Assembly (NCBI GenBank): GCA_003247575.1
Contig: QJZC01000036.1
Span: 1 to 64,000 of the forward strand
Reading direction: 5' to 3'
DNA: 64,000 nucleotides
Source of the DNA: Pseudomonadota bacterium
GTDB taxonomy: Bacteria; Myxococcota_A; UBA9160; SZUA-336
Below, piece by piece: positions 43,528-51,073 of the stretch. The notes beneath the pieces are model-generated. The model saw only the letters and a list, made by a program, of their open reading frames with translations, was not told the DNA's origin and made no database searches. The translations under genes were made by a program, and so were the position numbers. Every line of letters begins with the position of its first letter. The stretch's first letter is position 1.

Positions 43528-44703
43528 ATGAACTACCTGCTCTCGTTCCTGATCGTTCTGTTCGCCTCCACTGTTTTTGCCGACGAGGTTACGCCCCACG
43601 ACTGGGATCTCGTTCACCACGATCTCGTGCTGGGACACTTCGAAGGCGAGGATGCCTGCGTCGAAGCCGCGTTGCAGGCCGCGCCGGGTCTCTACGACTG
43701 TCGCACGACGACACTCATTCTGGTGGAGGAGTCTGTGCCAGGAGATCCTCCGCCTCCTCCCCCTCCGGCACCAGGCCCGACACCCTCGCGCTACCGAGGC
43801 ATCCCGGATCCCTCGACGGTGCTGGGCTTCGACCCTTACGCGGACTTCGCCGTCGATGAGGTCATCTCTGGAGCCCAGGGCAGTCTTCGACTGACGCGTA
43901 GTGGAACGGCAGCGGATCCCTACGTCATCGATGCGACCTCGGCCAGCTTCTCTCAGGTTCGGATCGCGGGTGAGTACGTGGTCTTTCTCGGGGGACGCGT
44001 CGATGCACCGGTCGGGCGCGGTGCGTGGTTCCACATGCTGGAGTGTACGCATTGTGTGGTTCGGGGTGCCGAGGTGGTCGGGCCTGGTGTACGAACCGGA
44101 AACTCCGCAGCTGTCGGCCTAGGGAACGACTCGGCCTGGATCGGAGGGTCGATCCACGGCTTCGGGGATCGCAATTCGACCATCGAGAACGACTTCCACG
44201 GGATCAAGGTATGTACGCACGAAGGAATCGACACGAACGTGTTCATTCTCGACGCGCGCATCTATGACAATGCGGGCGACTCGGTTCAGGTCGGAGACTC
44301 CAGCCGCTGCGAGGCAAACAACGTATACATCGGTGGCGGCATGTTCTTCGAGAACAGGGAGAACGCCGTCGACATCAAGAACAGCAACAACGTCGTCGTC
44401 TCGGGTGTCGAGATGTTTGGCTTCTCACCCACGAACACCGATCCGGGATCGGCCATCGTGATTCACGATCAAGCGAAAAACGCTCGGGTCTACGACAACA
44501 TCATCACCGACTCGAACATCGGAATCGTCAGCTCCGGGCTGATGGGACACGAGATCACGGGAAACTCGATCACCACGAATGGTCCCCAGAGCATCGGCTT
44601 CGAGTGTCGAAACACCTACGACATCACCTTCACCGACAACTCGATCACGGCCACGGTGCCGGTGGCAAACGCCAACTGTCGAGGGACCGTCCAGTCGGAG
44701 TGA
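43528..44703 (+). CDS. Secreted right-handed parallel beta-helix protein
   Basis: The 391-residue protein has a signal peptide (LLSFLIVLFASTVFA, cleavage near residue 19), a short N-terminal region, and a proline linker (DPPPPPPPAPGPTPS). A beta-helix follows, made of repeated short strands with N/D/G turns: TIENDFHGIKV, NVFILDARIYDNAGDSVQVGD, NAVDIKNSNNVVVSGVEMFG, RVYDNIITDSNIGIVSSG. This is the pattern of pectate lyase-like and carbohydrate-binding beta-helix proteins. No catalytic set could be recognised, so it may bind or cleave a polysaccharide. It stands alone, with a hairpin about 80 bp after its stop. Confidence 0.75.
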   Translation: MNYLLSFLIVLFASTVFADEVTPHDWDLVHHDLVLGHFEGEDACVEAALQAAPGLYDCRTTTLILVEESVPGDPPPPPPPAPGPTPSRYRGIPDPSTVLGFDPYADFAVDEVISGAQGSLRLTRSGTAADPYVIDATSASFSQVRIAGEYVVFLGGRVDAPVGRGAWFHMLECTHCVVRGAEVVGPGVRTGNSAAVGLGNDSAWIGGSIHGFGDRNSTIENDFHGIKVCTHEGIDTNVFILDARIYDNAGDSVQVGDSSRCEANNVYIGGGMFFENRENAVDIKNSNNVVVSGVEMFGFSPTNTDPGSAIVIHDQAKNARVYDNIITDSNIGIVSSGLMGHEITGNSITTNGPQSIGFECRNTYDITFTDNSITATVPVANANCRGTVQSE

Positions 44704-44782
44704 GGGCCGCGCGCAGCTCGAGTGAGGATCACGTCCAGTCAGATGTCACCGGAAGTCCACCCGGGCCTGCTCGATCCGCTGA

Positions 44783-44801
44783 GTGCTCCGATCCGGAGCA
44801 C
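44783..44801. terminator. Perfect hairpin downstream of the beta-helix gene
   Basis: GTGCTCCG-ATC-CGGAGCAC forms an 8-bp stem with a 3-base loop, 80 bp after the beta-helix stop. No U tract follows, so terminator activity is likely but not certain. Confidence 0.5.
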
Positions 44802-45284
44802 GATGCGGGGTGAGTGGACTGACCAGCTGGACGTGGCCCCTCTCGCGCTGCGTGCGCGAGCAGCCTTTTGAGACAGACCTTCTGACACTCATTCAGTCGA
44901 GCGCAGTCGTTCGGCTGACTGTAGTTCGTACCGCATTTCGTGAAACAGGTGCGGTGTCCTTCTCACTTCTCTCGCCGTCAGAGCAAGCGACAGCTGTCGT
45001 TCTCTGTGCGCATCTCGACTCACAGCAGGCAGGCCGATGAGGTTGCTCCACTGCTGATTGACCTCATAATGTGCGTGCCTTCTCCGAATTCGTCATCAAC
45101 GAATCTGAGGCACTCGTAACTCGTTCGATCGAGAATATGTTACGAGATGCGTGATCCCGAAGCGCGTTCCCTATAGCTTCGCAACTCGAGGATGCGAACT
45201 CGAGCAGTCGGAGAGGCAAGTCGCGAACCTGAGTTCACTCAGTGCGTTCGCTGAATGCGTTGACCACTGAATGCGTTAACGAGT

Positions 45285-45295
45285 GGGGGGGGGGG
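45285..45295 (+). repeat. 11-G homopolymer ending 4 bases before a start codon
   Basis: Eleven G in a row are followed by AGAC and then ATG 45300. The tract takes the place of a ribosome site and its length would change spacing or strength, as in phase-variable leaders. Confidence 0.8.
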
Positions 45296-45299
45296 AGAC

Positions 45300-45638
45300 A
45301 TGGGTCGCTTGTTCGGGATGTTGTTCAGTTTACTGACCGGATTCGCGGGTATGCTATACCCGTCGAGCGCGGTGTTCGCAGCTGGGGAGTTGGAACAATT
45401 CACGAAGATCGCCCTTGTGTCGCTCGGCGTGGAGGGGAACGTCGCCATTGCGGTCGAGAACCCCGGTCCCAGCGCGGATTGTGCACTCGGAGGCTTCATC
45501 GCATTCGATCCCTCCACGGAGAGGGGAAAGCTGATCTACGCCACGGTGTTGAGTGCACAGTTGAGCGATGAAATCGTCAATGTGGTGTATTCCCAGAATG
45601 GCGCGGAGTGTCTGCTGACTCAGATCGCAGTCTTCTGA
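45300..45638 (+). CDS. Small exported protein, family not recognised
   Basis: The 112-residue protein has a clear signal peptide (MLFSLLTGFAGMLYPSSAVFA, about residues 7-27). A mature part of about 85 residues follows, with two cysteines (in SADCALGGF and GAECLLTQ) that could form a disulfide, and alternating hydrophobic strands (IALVSLGVEGNVAIAVEN, EIVNVVYSQ). It looks like a small periplasmic or secreted beta protein; I do not recognise the family. It stands alone behind an 11-G tract, so its expression may vary. Codon use fits the window. Confidence 0.6.
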   Translation: MGRLFGMLFSLLTGFAGMLYPSSAVFAAGELEQFTKIALVSLGVEGNVAIAVENPGPSADCALGGFIAFDPSTERGKLIYATVLSAQLSDEIVNVVYSQNGAECLLTQIAVF

Positions 45639-45893
45639 GCTGAGTCGAAGGGCTCCGTAGCGCTCCATCGCAAGGTCGGAAGCGTTGAGGCATCGAGTAT
45701 CCGTCGGTGTGAGCTGGACCGGATTGCTGAGATCGCTTGTGTTGCGCCTAGGTGTGGCGCATGCGGCGCAGGTAACTGGTTGAGATTCCAGCAGCTCTTG
45801 CCTGCATGAGGTACCCCCCGTGTCTTCGAAGCTCGTCTACTCTTCTAGGGCCACCGATGGCGTCCACGGCATCGACGTGACCCGACGCGTGCC

Positions 45894-46346
45894 ATGGCGC
45901 GCGAGCTTGGAGAAGAGCGCCTCGCGGGTGGGCAGGTGCGGGTGCCGACGGAAGCGGAGTGGGAATTTGCCGCGCGCGGTGCGGCAGGACGGGCCTATCC
46001 TTGAGGGAAGGAGTGGCCAACTCCGGAACATGCGAACTTCGAAATGCACGTGGGGGAGACGACGCCGGTCGGGAGTTACCCGAAGGGAGCGACCGCGCTG
46101 GGCATTCAAGACTCGGCGGGGAACGTCTGGGAATGGTGCTTGGATGGGTACGGTCCATACCCGAACACCCCGCAGGTGGATCCGCAAGGGCATTCGGATG
46201 CGTCGTCGCGTGTGTTGCGCGGCGGTTCGTTCGTCAACCTCGTGGTCGCGCTTCGTTCGTCGATTCGGCGTTGCCGCTCGCCCGAGAGTCGGCTTGACGA
46301 CTTCGCTTTTCGTGTGGTGTGGTCTTCGTCGGGAGGACCGGTTTGA
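45894..46346 (+). pseudogene. C-terminal remnant of a formylglycine-generating/SUMF1-type protein
   Basis: One frame reads ARELGEERLAGGQVRVPTEAEWEFAARGAAGRAYP, then TGA (46002-46004), then GKEWPTPEHANFE and GSYPKGATALGIQDSAGNVWEWCLDGYG ... RVLRGGSFVN. It ends with a typical FAFRVV block at 46346. PTEAEWEFAARG, AGNVWEW and RVLRGGSF are hallmark blocks of the FGE-sulfatase (SUMF1) fold. The stop replaces the tryptophan of the family's YPWG motif. The N-terminal half of the domain is missing upstream, so this is a truncated and nonsense-mutated remnant. Confidence 0.7.
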
Positions 46347-46560
46347 CCCTTGGTGCGGCGCTGTGCGCGGCATGCAGGCGGAAGGGCTCCTGGGGGGCCG
46401 AGTAGGGCCGCAAGGAGTTCACGACCGGCGGCCGCGTTCGCATGGATCCGAGTTCCCATCGGTCTCGATGGCGTTCGTTCGCGCGGATAGCCCGCCGCCC
46501 TGTCATTCTGGCTCGAGTGGTCGTACCCTGGGGCAGCCAGGTAGAGGAGGGCAGGAGTCG

Positions 46561-47247
46561 ATGGCGGGGACCACGGGAGCCAAGAGCAAGCGTACGCGCA
46601 AGAAGGCGGCGCGCAAGCAGAGCGCGAGCCGGAAGGACACGCGAGCGCGGGCCGCCCAGTCCGTCGTGAGCCTGCGTGTGGATCTCGTCGGGATCGAGCC
46701 CCCGATCTTCCGCTGCATCGAAGTCCCCGACGACTACACCTTCTTCGACCTTCACGTCGCCCTGCAGGACGCGATGGGATGGCTCGATTGCCACCTGCAC
46801 GTCTTCGTGGTGCCAGGTGTCGCCCGTGGCAAACCCACTCTGATCGGCATTCCGGACGCTGATGGATTCGCCGAGATGTCTACACAACCCGGATGGGGGG
46901 TGCCCATCTCTCGCTTCCTCTCGAAGCCCGGTGATTCCGTGGCCTACGAGTACGACTTCGGCGACGGCTGGCAGCACCAGATCACCGTCCAAGGGGTGCG
47001 CGAACGCAAGCTGCGTGAACGCCTACCGAGCTGCATCGACGGCGCTCGCGCCTGTCCGCCCGAGGACTGCGGCGGACCCTTCGGCTATCAACACTTACTG
47101 GAGGTCCTCTCCGACCCCTCGCACGAGGAGCACGGCGAGATGCGGGAATGGATCGGGGGCCGCTTCGATCCGGCGCGGTTCGATCCCAAGCGGGTGCAGT
47201 TCGATGATCCGCAGGAGCGGCTGCGCTTCGCGCGCGAGGGGTACTGA
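46561..47247 (+). CDS. Plasmid pRiA4b ORF-3 / IS1096 TnpR-like family protein
   Basis: The 228-residue protein has a lysine/arginine-rich N-terminus (about 1-35) and then the full pRiA4b ORF-3 domain: SLRVDLVGIEPPIFRCIEVPDDYTFFDLHVALQDAMGWLDCHLHVF, AYEYDFGDGWQHQI, and GGPFGYQHLLEVLSDPSHEEH. Proteins of this family are often annotated as passengers of IS1096-type elements, though most stand alone in chromosomes; function unknown. No transposase or terminal inverted repeats are visible nearby. The start ATG 46561 is supported by GGAGGGCAGGAG. Confidence 0.8.
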   Translation: MAGTTGAKSKRTRKKAARKQSASRKDTRARAAQSVVSLRVDLVGIEPPIFRCIEVPDDYTFFDLHVALQDAMGWLDCHLHVFVVPGVARGKPTLIGIPDADGFAEMSTQPGWGVPISRFLSKPGDSVAYEYDFGDGWQHQITVQGVRERKLRERLPSCIDGARACPPEDCGGPFGYQHLLEVLSDPSHEEHGEMREWIGGRFDPARFDPKRVQFDDPQERLRFAREGY

Positions 47248-47368
47248 AACGGATCTTCGAGTGCATGCGACCCTCGCGATCTGGCTCTGTGGCTAGTGTC
47301 CTGAGTTAGAAGTTCGTTCCCATATTCGGCCGCGGATCTGGGCGTGCTCGCTCCGTAGCACTCGCTCG

Positions 47369-47712
47369 ATGAATCTACAGATTCGTCTCACTCTCGCGCC
47401 TGGCGAGTCCAGGGGCGCCATGCCTGCGGATCGGACGCTCACGTACACGCCGTTCAGCAAGCGTCGAGAGGACAGCTGGGAAGAGCCCAGCTCTGCGTTC
47501 TCGGACTCGGTCTCTCCGCGGACGTTCGGGACGACGACGCGTGGGTTCACGGGGCACGAGCAGATCGACGGGGTCGGTCTCGTGCACATGAACGGTCGGG
47601 TCTACGATCCATTGATCGGGCGCTTCCTGCCTCCGGACACGTACGTTCAGTTCCCTGAGTCGAGCCAGAGCTACAACCGTTACACGTACGTGATGAACAA
47701 CCCGATGTCGTA
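47369..47712 (+). pseudogene. Rhs-repeat core fragment (C-terminal tail), truncated at both ends
   Basis: The frame contains the Rhs core signature TTRGFTGHEQIDGVGLVHMNGRVYDPLIGRFLPPDTYV ... SYNRYTYVMNNPMSY. Family proteins continue from here with a variable toxin-type C-terminus, and are preceded by hundreds of residues of YD repeats. Neither is present. After NNPMSY the frame leaves family similarity at about 47713, where the antisense nucleotidyltransferase sequence begins, and stops at 47821. It is therefore a remnant cut and joined to unrelated sequence. Confidence 0.75.
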
Positions 47713-48178
47713 CCTTGGGGCGTCCGCTCGCTTCCTTGGACCGCAGCAGCTTTTCGAGAGTACCCACACGCACTTCGGCGCCCGCAACCTGGAATGCGGC
47801 CGCATCCTCGGAGAGTTCTGAATATGAAAAGCCGGAGATCGACAGCAGCAGATCGATCTCGGCACCGGATGCATCCCGTGCGGAGAGCGTCGCCCCGTTC
47901 TCTACGATCGCGCGAAGTGTGGGCTCATCGTCCGTATCGAGAAACGGCTCTCCGCCAGCTTCGAACTTGTAGCCTAGCTCTTCGAGTACACGAAGCGCAG
48001 TCCGAAGATTGGGAACAGTGGGCGCCAGCAGGGTGTCCAGATCGAGCGTTGCGTACGCTTCCTTCGGAGCACGGGCATAGAAGTTGATGCCGGAGACGCC
48101 AACCACCACGTAATCCACGTGAGCGTTTGTCAGTGCCTGCAGAGCGCGCGCAAAGCTGCTAGCTGCTGGATCGGACAC
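47375..48178 (-). pseudogene. AbiEii/MNT-type nucleotidyltransferase, C-terminus replaced at the Rhs junction
   Basis: Read from GTG 48178, the protein has a nucleotidyltransferase-like N-terminus: VDYVVVGVSGINFYARAPKEAYATLDLDTLLAP, with the GSG-like turn and the DLD acid pair, followed by LRTALRVLEELGYKFEAGGEP and DLLLSISGFSY. It keeps family character up to LEKLLRSKEASGRPK. Then, at about 47713, it continues as the antisense of the Rhs fragment, giving arginine-rich nonsense to 47375. The native end (expected to begin KD.. after GRPK) is lost. The GTG overlaps the small partner gene. Such proteins act as toxin-like or defence nucleotidyltransferases; this copy is probably inactive. Confidence 0.65.
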
Positions 48179-48314
48179 GCTCGGCTTCGCGAATCTCTTG
48201 CTGGAAGAGTTGAGACGGACGCAGAGCTTCCAGCACCCAGGTTTTGTCCGCCCCGTGTGCATTCCAGGGCTGCCGCTGAATCTGTCGCGCGAGGTTGGCG
48301 AGCTTTTCCGTCAA
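48159..48314 (-). CDS. Small partner protein of the truncated nucleotidyltransferase
   Basis: From TTG 48314 the frame gives 51 residues (TEKLANLARQIQRQPWNAHGADKTWVLEALRPSQLF ... ERVRSSS), helical and charged. GGAAGAAGGG lies upstream. The stop at 48159 overlaps the GTG start of the nucleotidyltransferase gene by 20 bp, the arrangement of a coupled two-gene module. I do not recognise the family; an antitoxin-like role is inferred from size and position only. Confidence 0.4.
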   Translation of the reverse strand: MTEKLANLARQIQRQPWNAHGADKTWVLEALRPSQLFQQEIREAERVRSSS

Positions 48315-48493
48315 CGAGCAACCCTTCTTCCTGGGAGCCAGGTATTCTGCGGCAGAGGACCGCCGAATAGGGTGGCGCGTGAGATGAAGAGGGCGCTACG
48401 GGGGAGTGCAGAGCTTCCGAGGTAGGTGGCTCGCAGTGGGGCCGAGGTGGATCGGTGTGCTTCTCGTGGTTCTCTGACGTGGACGGCCCCGCG

Positions 48494-49048
48494 TCAGCCT
48501 TGGGCGCGTTGCCAGGGGTCATGGAGCCCCCGGCTCGCGATTTCTCGATCGAGGAACTCCTCGTCTAGTTCGAGGTTGCTCATCAGTAGGCCGCGAATGT
48601 CGCGTAGATGCTTGTCGGAGCGGCCTTCACGCCAAAACTCGAGCTTTCGCAAGATGACGTACTCAGGCGGAGCCAGCGTGAACGGAGCGCTCTCGTGCTC
48701 GATCCGACGGCGGTTGTCCAGTGCCCATCTGTGGAGCGAATCTGCTCCCGCGAGATAGACATCAGCCTTGAAGCCGGTGTCGTGGTTGATCAGGTTGAAG
48801 TGGCCACGGCTCTCGCGTGCGCATTCCTCGCGAACAACTTCGAGCGGCGGGCGATAGAAGTCGGATTCGGGAAAGGCGGCCAGGAACTCCCCTGTCCGTT
48901 CCAGCGGAAGCTCGATTGCCAGGTCTACGCCGAGGGTCGCCCGCGGCTCTGCGTAGATCATGCTGGCGACGGACCCAGTGATCATGTACACGATCTCTCG
49001 CTCTTCCAGCGGACGGGTGAAACAATCAATCCAAGTCGGTGCGGCCAT
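48494..49048 (-). CDS. Nucleotidyltransferase-fold protein (AbiEii/MNT-like)
   Basis: The 184-residue protein starts MAAPTWIDCFTRPLEEREIVYMITGSVASMIYAEPRATLGVDLAIELP. It has the nucleotidyltransferase GS turn, the R-A-T helix start and the acidic V-D-L strand. The C-terminal half (EYVILRKLEFWREGRSDKHLRDIRGLL) matches small AbiEii-type proteins. The active site keeps one clear aspartate (GVDLAI); the second acid is not in the usual DxD spacing, so catalysis is uncertain. It overlaps the upstream 70-residue partner gene by 23 bp. Expected role: toxin-like or defence module. Confidence 0.7.
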   Translation of the reverse strand: MAAPTWIDCFTRPLEEREIVYMITGSVASMIYAEPRATLGVDLAIELPLERTGEFLAAFPESDFYRPPLEVVREECARESRGHFNLINHDTGFKADVYLAGADSLHRWALDNRRRIEHESAPFTLAPPEYVILRKLEFWREGRSDKHLRDIRGLLMSNLELDEEFLDREIASRGLHDPWQRAQG

Positions 49049-49238
49049 AGAGTTGCCAGGCGCGTAGACGGCGTTGAAGTTGCTGCTCGTTTTCGTCGGG
49101 GTGGCATTTGCGAAGCCAGGACAGCTTGAGTGCGAGTGCATCCTCGCGCAAGCGCCCGATCAATGCCAACTTCTCGTGCGGAGTCATGCGCTTGAAAATG
49201 GCCAACTGACGAGGATCGGGCTGATCGTCGGACTTCAT
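49026..49238 (-). CDS. Small conserved partner of nucleotidyltransferase
   Basis: The 70-residue protein reads MKSDDQPDPRQLAIFKRMTPHEKLALIGRLREDALALKLSWLRKCHPDENEQQLQRRLRAWQLYGRTDLD. The pattern IF..MTP.EKL ... LK..WLR..HP...E..L..RLR..QLYG is shared by small proteins encoded directly before AbiEii-like nucleotidyltransferases in many genomes (from memory of the family, not a search). It is helical, has no DNA-binding motif I can name, and overlaps its partner by 23 bp. An antitoxin or cofactor role is inferred. Confidence 0.6.
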   Translation of the reverse strand: MKSDDQPDPRQLAIFKRMTPHEKLALIGRLREDALALKLSWLRKCHPDENEQQLQRRLRAWQLYGRTDLD

Positions 49239-49348
49239 CGAGTTGAGTCTACCTGAGGCAGAGAGCAGGTCCTAGGGGCTGGACTTCCGGTCACCAGCGC
49301 CGGAGGCGCCCTGATATCCCCCGACCAGCAGCTCGCTCGGGGTGCTCC

Positions 49349-50524
49349 TCATGAGCCACCCTGCTGCGCGAGATCGTGCACGCGCAGGGCCCTCACATCG
49401 TCGTTCAGCAGGAGCTCGTGCGGTGTGCGGCAGACGACGCAGGCGGCGCGCACGGAGTTCGGCGGGAGCACTGCACGCACGCGGACGAGTTGAGCACGGT
49501 CTCGCATTGCGGGGGATTGGGTCCACTTAGCGTCGAACAGCTCGAAGTGCCCGGCGCGGTGGATGAGGAAGTCGACCTCCTTGGTGCGATCGCGCCAGAA
49601 GTAGAGCTCGCCGCTGCGGCGTTGGTTCTTGAGCTGACGTCGGAGCTCGCCGCAGACATAGGTCTCCCACACGGCGCCCGCGTAGGGCGAGGCATCGAGC
49701 TCTTCAAGGCTGTGGATCGAGAGTAGGTGACATAGAAGGCCCGAGTCACTCATGTAGAGCTTGGGTGTCTTGCTGAGCGACTTCGTGCGATTCGAGAACC
49801 AGGGCTCGAGGATGAAGACCTGGTTCGAAGCTTCGAGCACCGACAGCCAGTCGGCGGCGGTCGATGGACTGATTCCGACATCGCGAGCGAGATCCGCCTT
49901 GTTCAGAAGTTGCGCGGAACGCATGGCACAGGCACGGATGAAGCGCTCGAAGTCGCGCAGGCTGGCCACCGCCAACATCGATCGAAGGTCTCGCTCTAGA
50001 TAGGTGACGAGATAGGATGCATGGAAGCCCCGCGCGTCGAGTTCAGGCTTCTCCCACAGCTCGGGGAGGCTGCCGCGTACGGCCATGGCCTCCGGTGTGA
50101 CGTCCGGCCGGACCGCAGAGAGTTCGGCGAAGCTCAGCCCTTCGAGTTCCACGATCTCGGCGCGGCCGGCGAGCGACTCCGAGGTAGCGCGCATGAGCTC
50201 TAGCTTCTGCGACCCCGTGAGCACGAAGCGTCCGTTGAGAGACCTCTCTCGATCGACCGCCACTTTGAGATGCCTGAACACCCCTGGCGCGTACTGCACC
50301 TCGTCGATCACCAGCGGAGGCGGATGACGCGCAAGAAATCGATCCGGTTCCCGTTCCGCCTGCTCTGCCTCGCTGGGGAGGTCCAAAGTCACGAAGCCGT
50401 GTTCGGGGAACACGCGGCGGGTCAGGCTGGTCTTTCCTGCCTGGCGTGGGCCGGTCAGGACCACGACGGGACGCTGCTGGCCCAATCGCACCAGCCGGGA
50501 CTCTACAAATCGCGGTATCCACAT
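49349..50524 (-). CDS. AAA_14/DUF4143 ATP-binding protein
   Basis: The 391-residue protein begins MWIPRFVESRLVRLGQQRPVVVLTGPRQAGKTSLTRRVF, with Walker A GPRQAGKT. It then has Walker B PPLVIDEVQ, RFVLTGSQKLELM (sensor region), and a DUF4143 C-terminal domain (DVGISPSTAADWLSVLEASNQVFILEPWF ... TKEVDFLIH). The family is widespread, highly mobile and of unknown role; a link to toxin-antitoxin or restriction-like systems has been suggested. ATG 50560 in frame is an alternative start. The dyad ATCCTGTAATTTGTAGGAT (50523-50541) covers the chosen start and could serve in autoregulation. Confidence 0.85.
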   Translation of the reverse strand: MWIPRFVESRLVRLGQQRPVVVLTGPRQAGKTSLTRRVFPEHGFVTLDLPSEAEQAEREPDRFLARHPPPLVIDEVQYAPGVFRHLKVAVDRERSLNGRFVLTGSQKLELMRATSESLAGRAEIVELEGLSFAELSAVRPDVTPEAMAVRGSLPELWEKPELDARGFHASYLVTYLERDLRSMLAVASLRDFERFIRACAMRSAQLLNKADLARDVGISPSTAADWLSVLEASNQVFILEPWFSNRTKSLSKTPKLYMSDSGLLCHLLSIHSLEELDASPYAGAVWETYVCGELRRQLKNQRRSGELYFWRDRTKEVDFLIHRAGHFELFDAKWTQSPAMRDRAQLVRVRAVLPPNSVRAACVVCRTPHELLLNDDVRALRVHDLAQQGGS

Positions 50525-50678
50525 CCTGTAATTTGTAGGATTGGATCGAATAATTTGCAATCAGGGCCCCTGGGCTGGTGTCAGGGGGGTGGAGCTCGCT
50601 TGGCGATGCAGATGGACCATATCCGGGGTGGGCCGAGCCCCCGTTGACGTGGCCCCGACCGAGCGCCACGGTTCCGCT

Positions 50679-50936
50679 ATGCGAACCACCGTGACGCTAG
50701 ACTCCGACGTCGCCCAAGCGATCGAGGAGGAGATGATGCACAGGCGGCGCAGCACCCTCGAGCACGTCCTCAACGACGCGATCCGGCGCGGACTGAGCTT
50801 GCCTCGCCGTCGCCCCGAGCGATATCGCGCACAGGTCTTTGGTGCAGAGCTGGCGCCGCGGGTCGATCCCGCTGGCTTCAATCGGCTGGCCGATGACCTA
50901 GAGGCCGAGACCGTTCTGCTGTGCCGTGACGGATGA
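50679..50936 (+). CDS. Ribbon-helix-helix (CopG/VapB-like) antitoxin
   Basis: The 85-residue protein starts MRTTVTLDSDVAQAIEEEMMHRRRSTLEHVLNDAIRRGL, a classic ribbon-helix-helix with an N-terminal beta strand. A short toxin-binding tail follows (RYRAQVFGAELAPRVDPAGFNRLADDLEAE). This arrangement is that of VapB-type antitoxins preceding a PIN-domain toxin. Its stop overlaps an ATG (ATGA) that opens a toxin-like reading frame of only 11 codons, so the toxin is gone and the antitoxin is an orphan. It diverges from the DUF4143 gene. Confidence 0.8.
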   Translation: MRTTVTLDSDVAQAIEEEMMHRRRSTLEHVLNDAIRRGLSLPRRRPERYRAQVFGAELAPRVDPAGFNRLADDLEAETVLLCRDG

Positions 50937-50968
50937 CTCTTCTGGGCGTCAACCTTCTCCGCATCTAG
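50933..50968 (+). pseudogene. VapC (PIN toxin) stub after the antitoxin
   Basis: ATG 50933, overlapping the antitoxin stop as ATGA, opens MTLLGVNLLRI and then TAG. PIN-domain toxins typically start M-x-L-L-D-V-N-x-L; here the catalytic D is G, and the frame ends after 11 residues. The following 100 bases do not resume a PIN domain, so most of the toxin has been deleted. Confidence 0.55.
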
Positions 50969-51073
50969 GCGGAGATTTGCACAGAGAGACTGTTCTCGGA
51001 TACGGCGGTGCGAGGCATTCCCGGGATCGTCTCCGATGACCGTACTCTTTGCGGAGGACGAGTTCGATCCTCG

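Larger units (their letters stand above)
44704..45299. other. 596-bp region without a supported gene
   Basis: Only short shadow frames occur. It holds a perfect hairpin at 44783-44801, an AT-richer patch at 45050-45150 (relative to the window), a partial 16-bp repeat (CTGAATGCGTT at 45251-45261 and 45267-45277) and the 11-G tract at 45285-45295. It looks like an old insertion or decayed region feeding the promoter of the small secreted protein. Confidence 0.5.

Noticed and set aside
46002..46004. TGA at the YPWG tryptophan as evidence of a TGA=Trp code
   Set aside because: TGA is used as a genuine stop throughout (for example the ATGA overlaps of the Tad and ATP-grasp genes), and the gene lacks its N-terminal half.
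46561..47247. A complete IS1096-type insertion sequence
   Set aside because: Only the passenger-like gene is present; no transposase frame or terminal inverted repeats were seen.
45820..47247. A single 475-codon protein joining the SUMF1 region to the pRiA4b ORF-3 domain
   Set aside because: The first 247 codons are in a different frame from the SUMF1 motifs and read as noise; ATG 46561 has its own ribosome site.
48130..48522. 130-codon minus-strand frame over the small partner gene
   Set aside because: It runs in a different frame from the ribosome-site-supported 51-residue protein and has low-complexity Pro/Ser/Arg composition.
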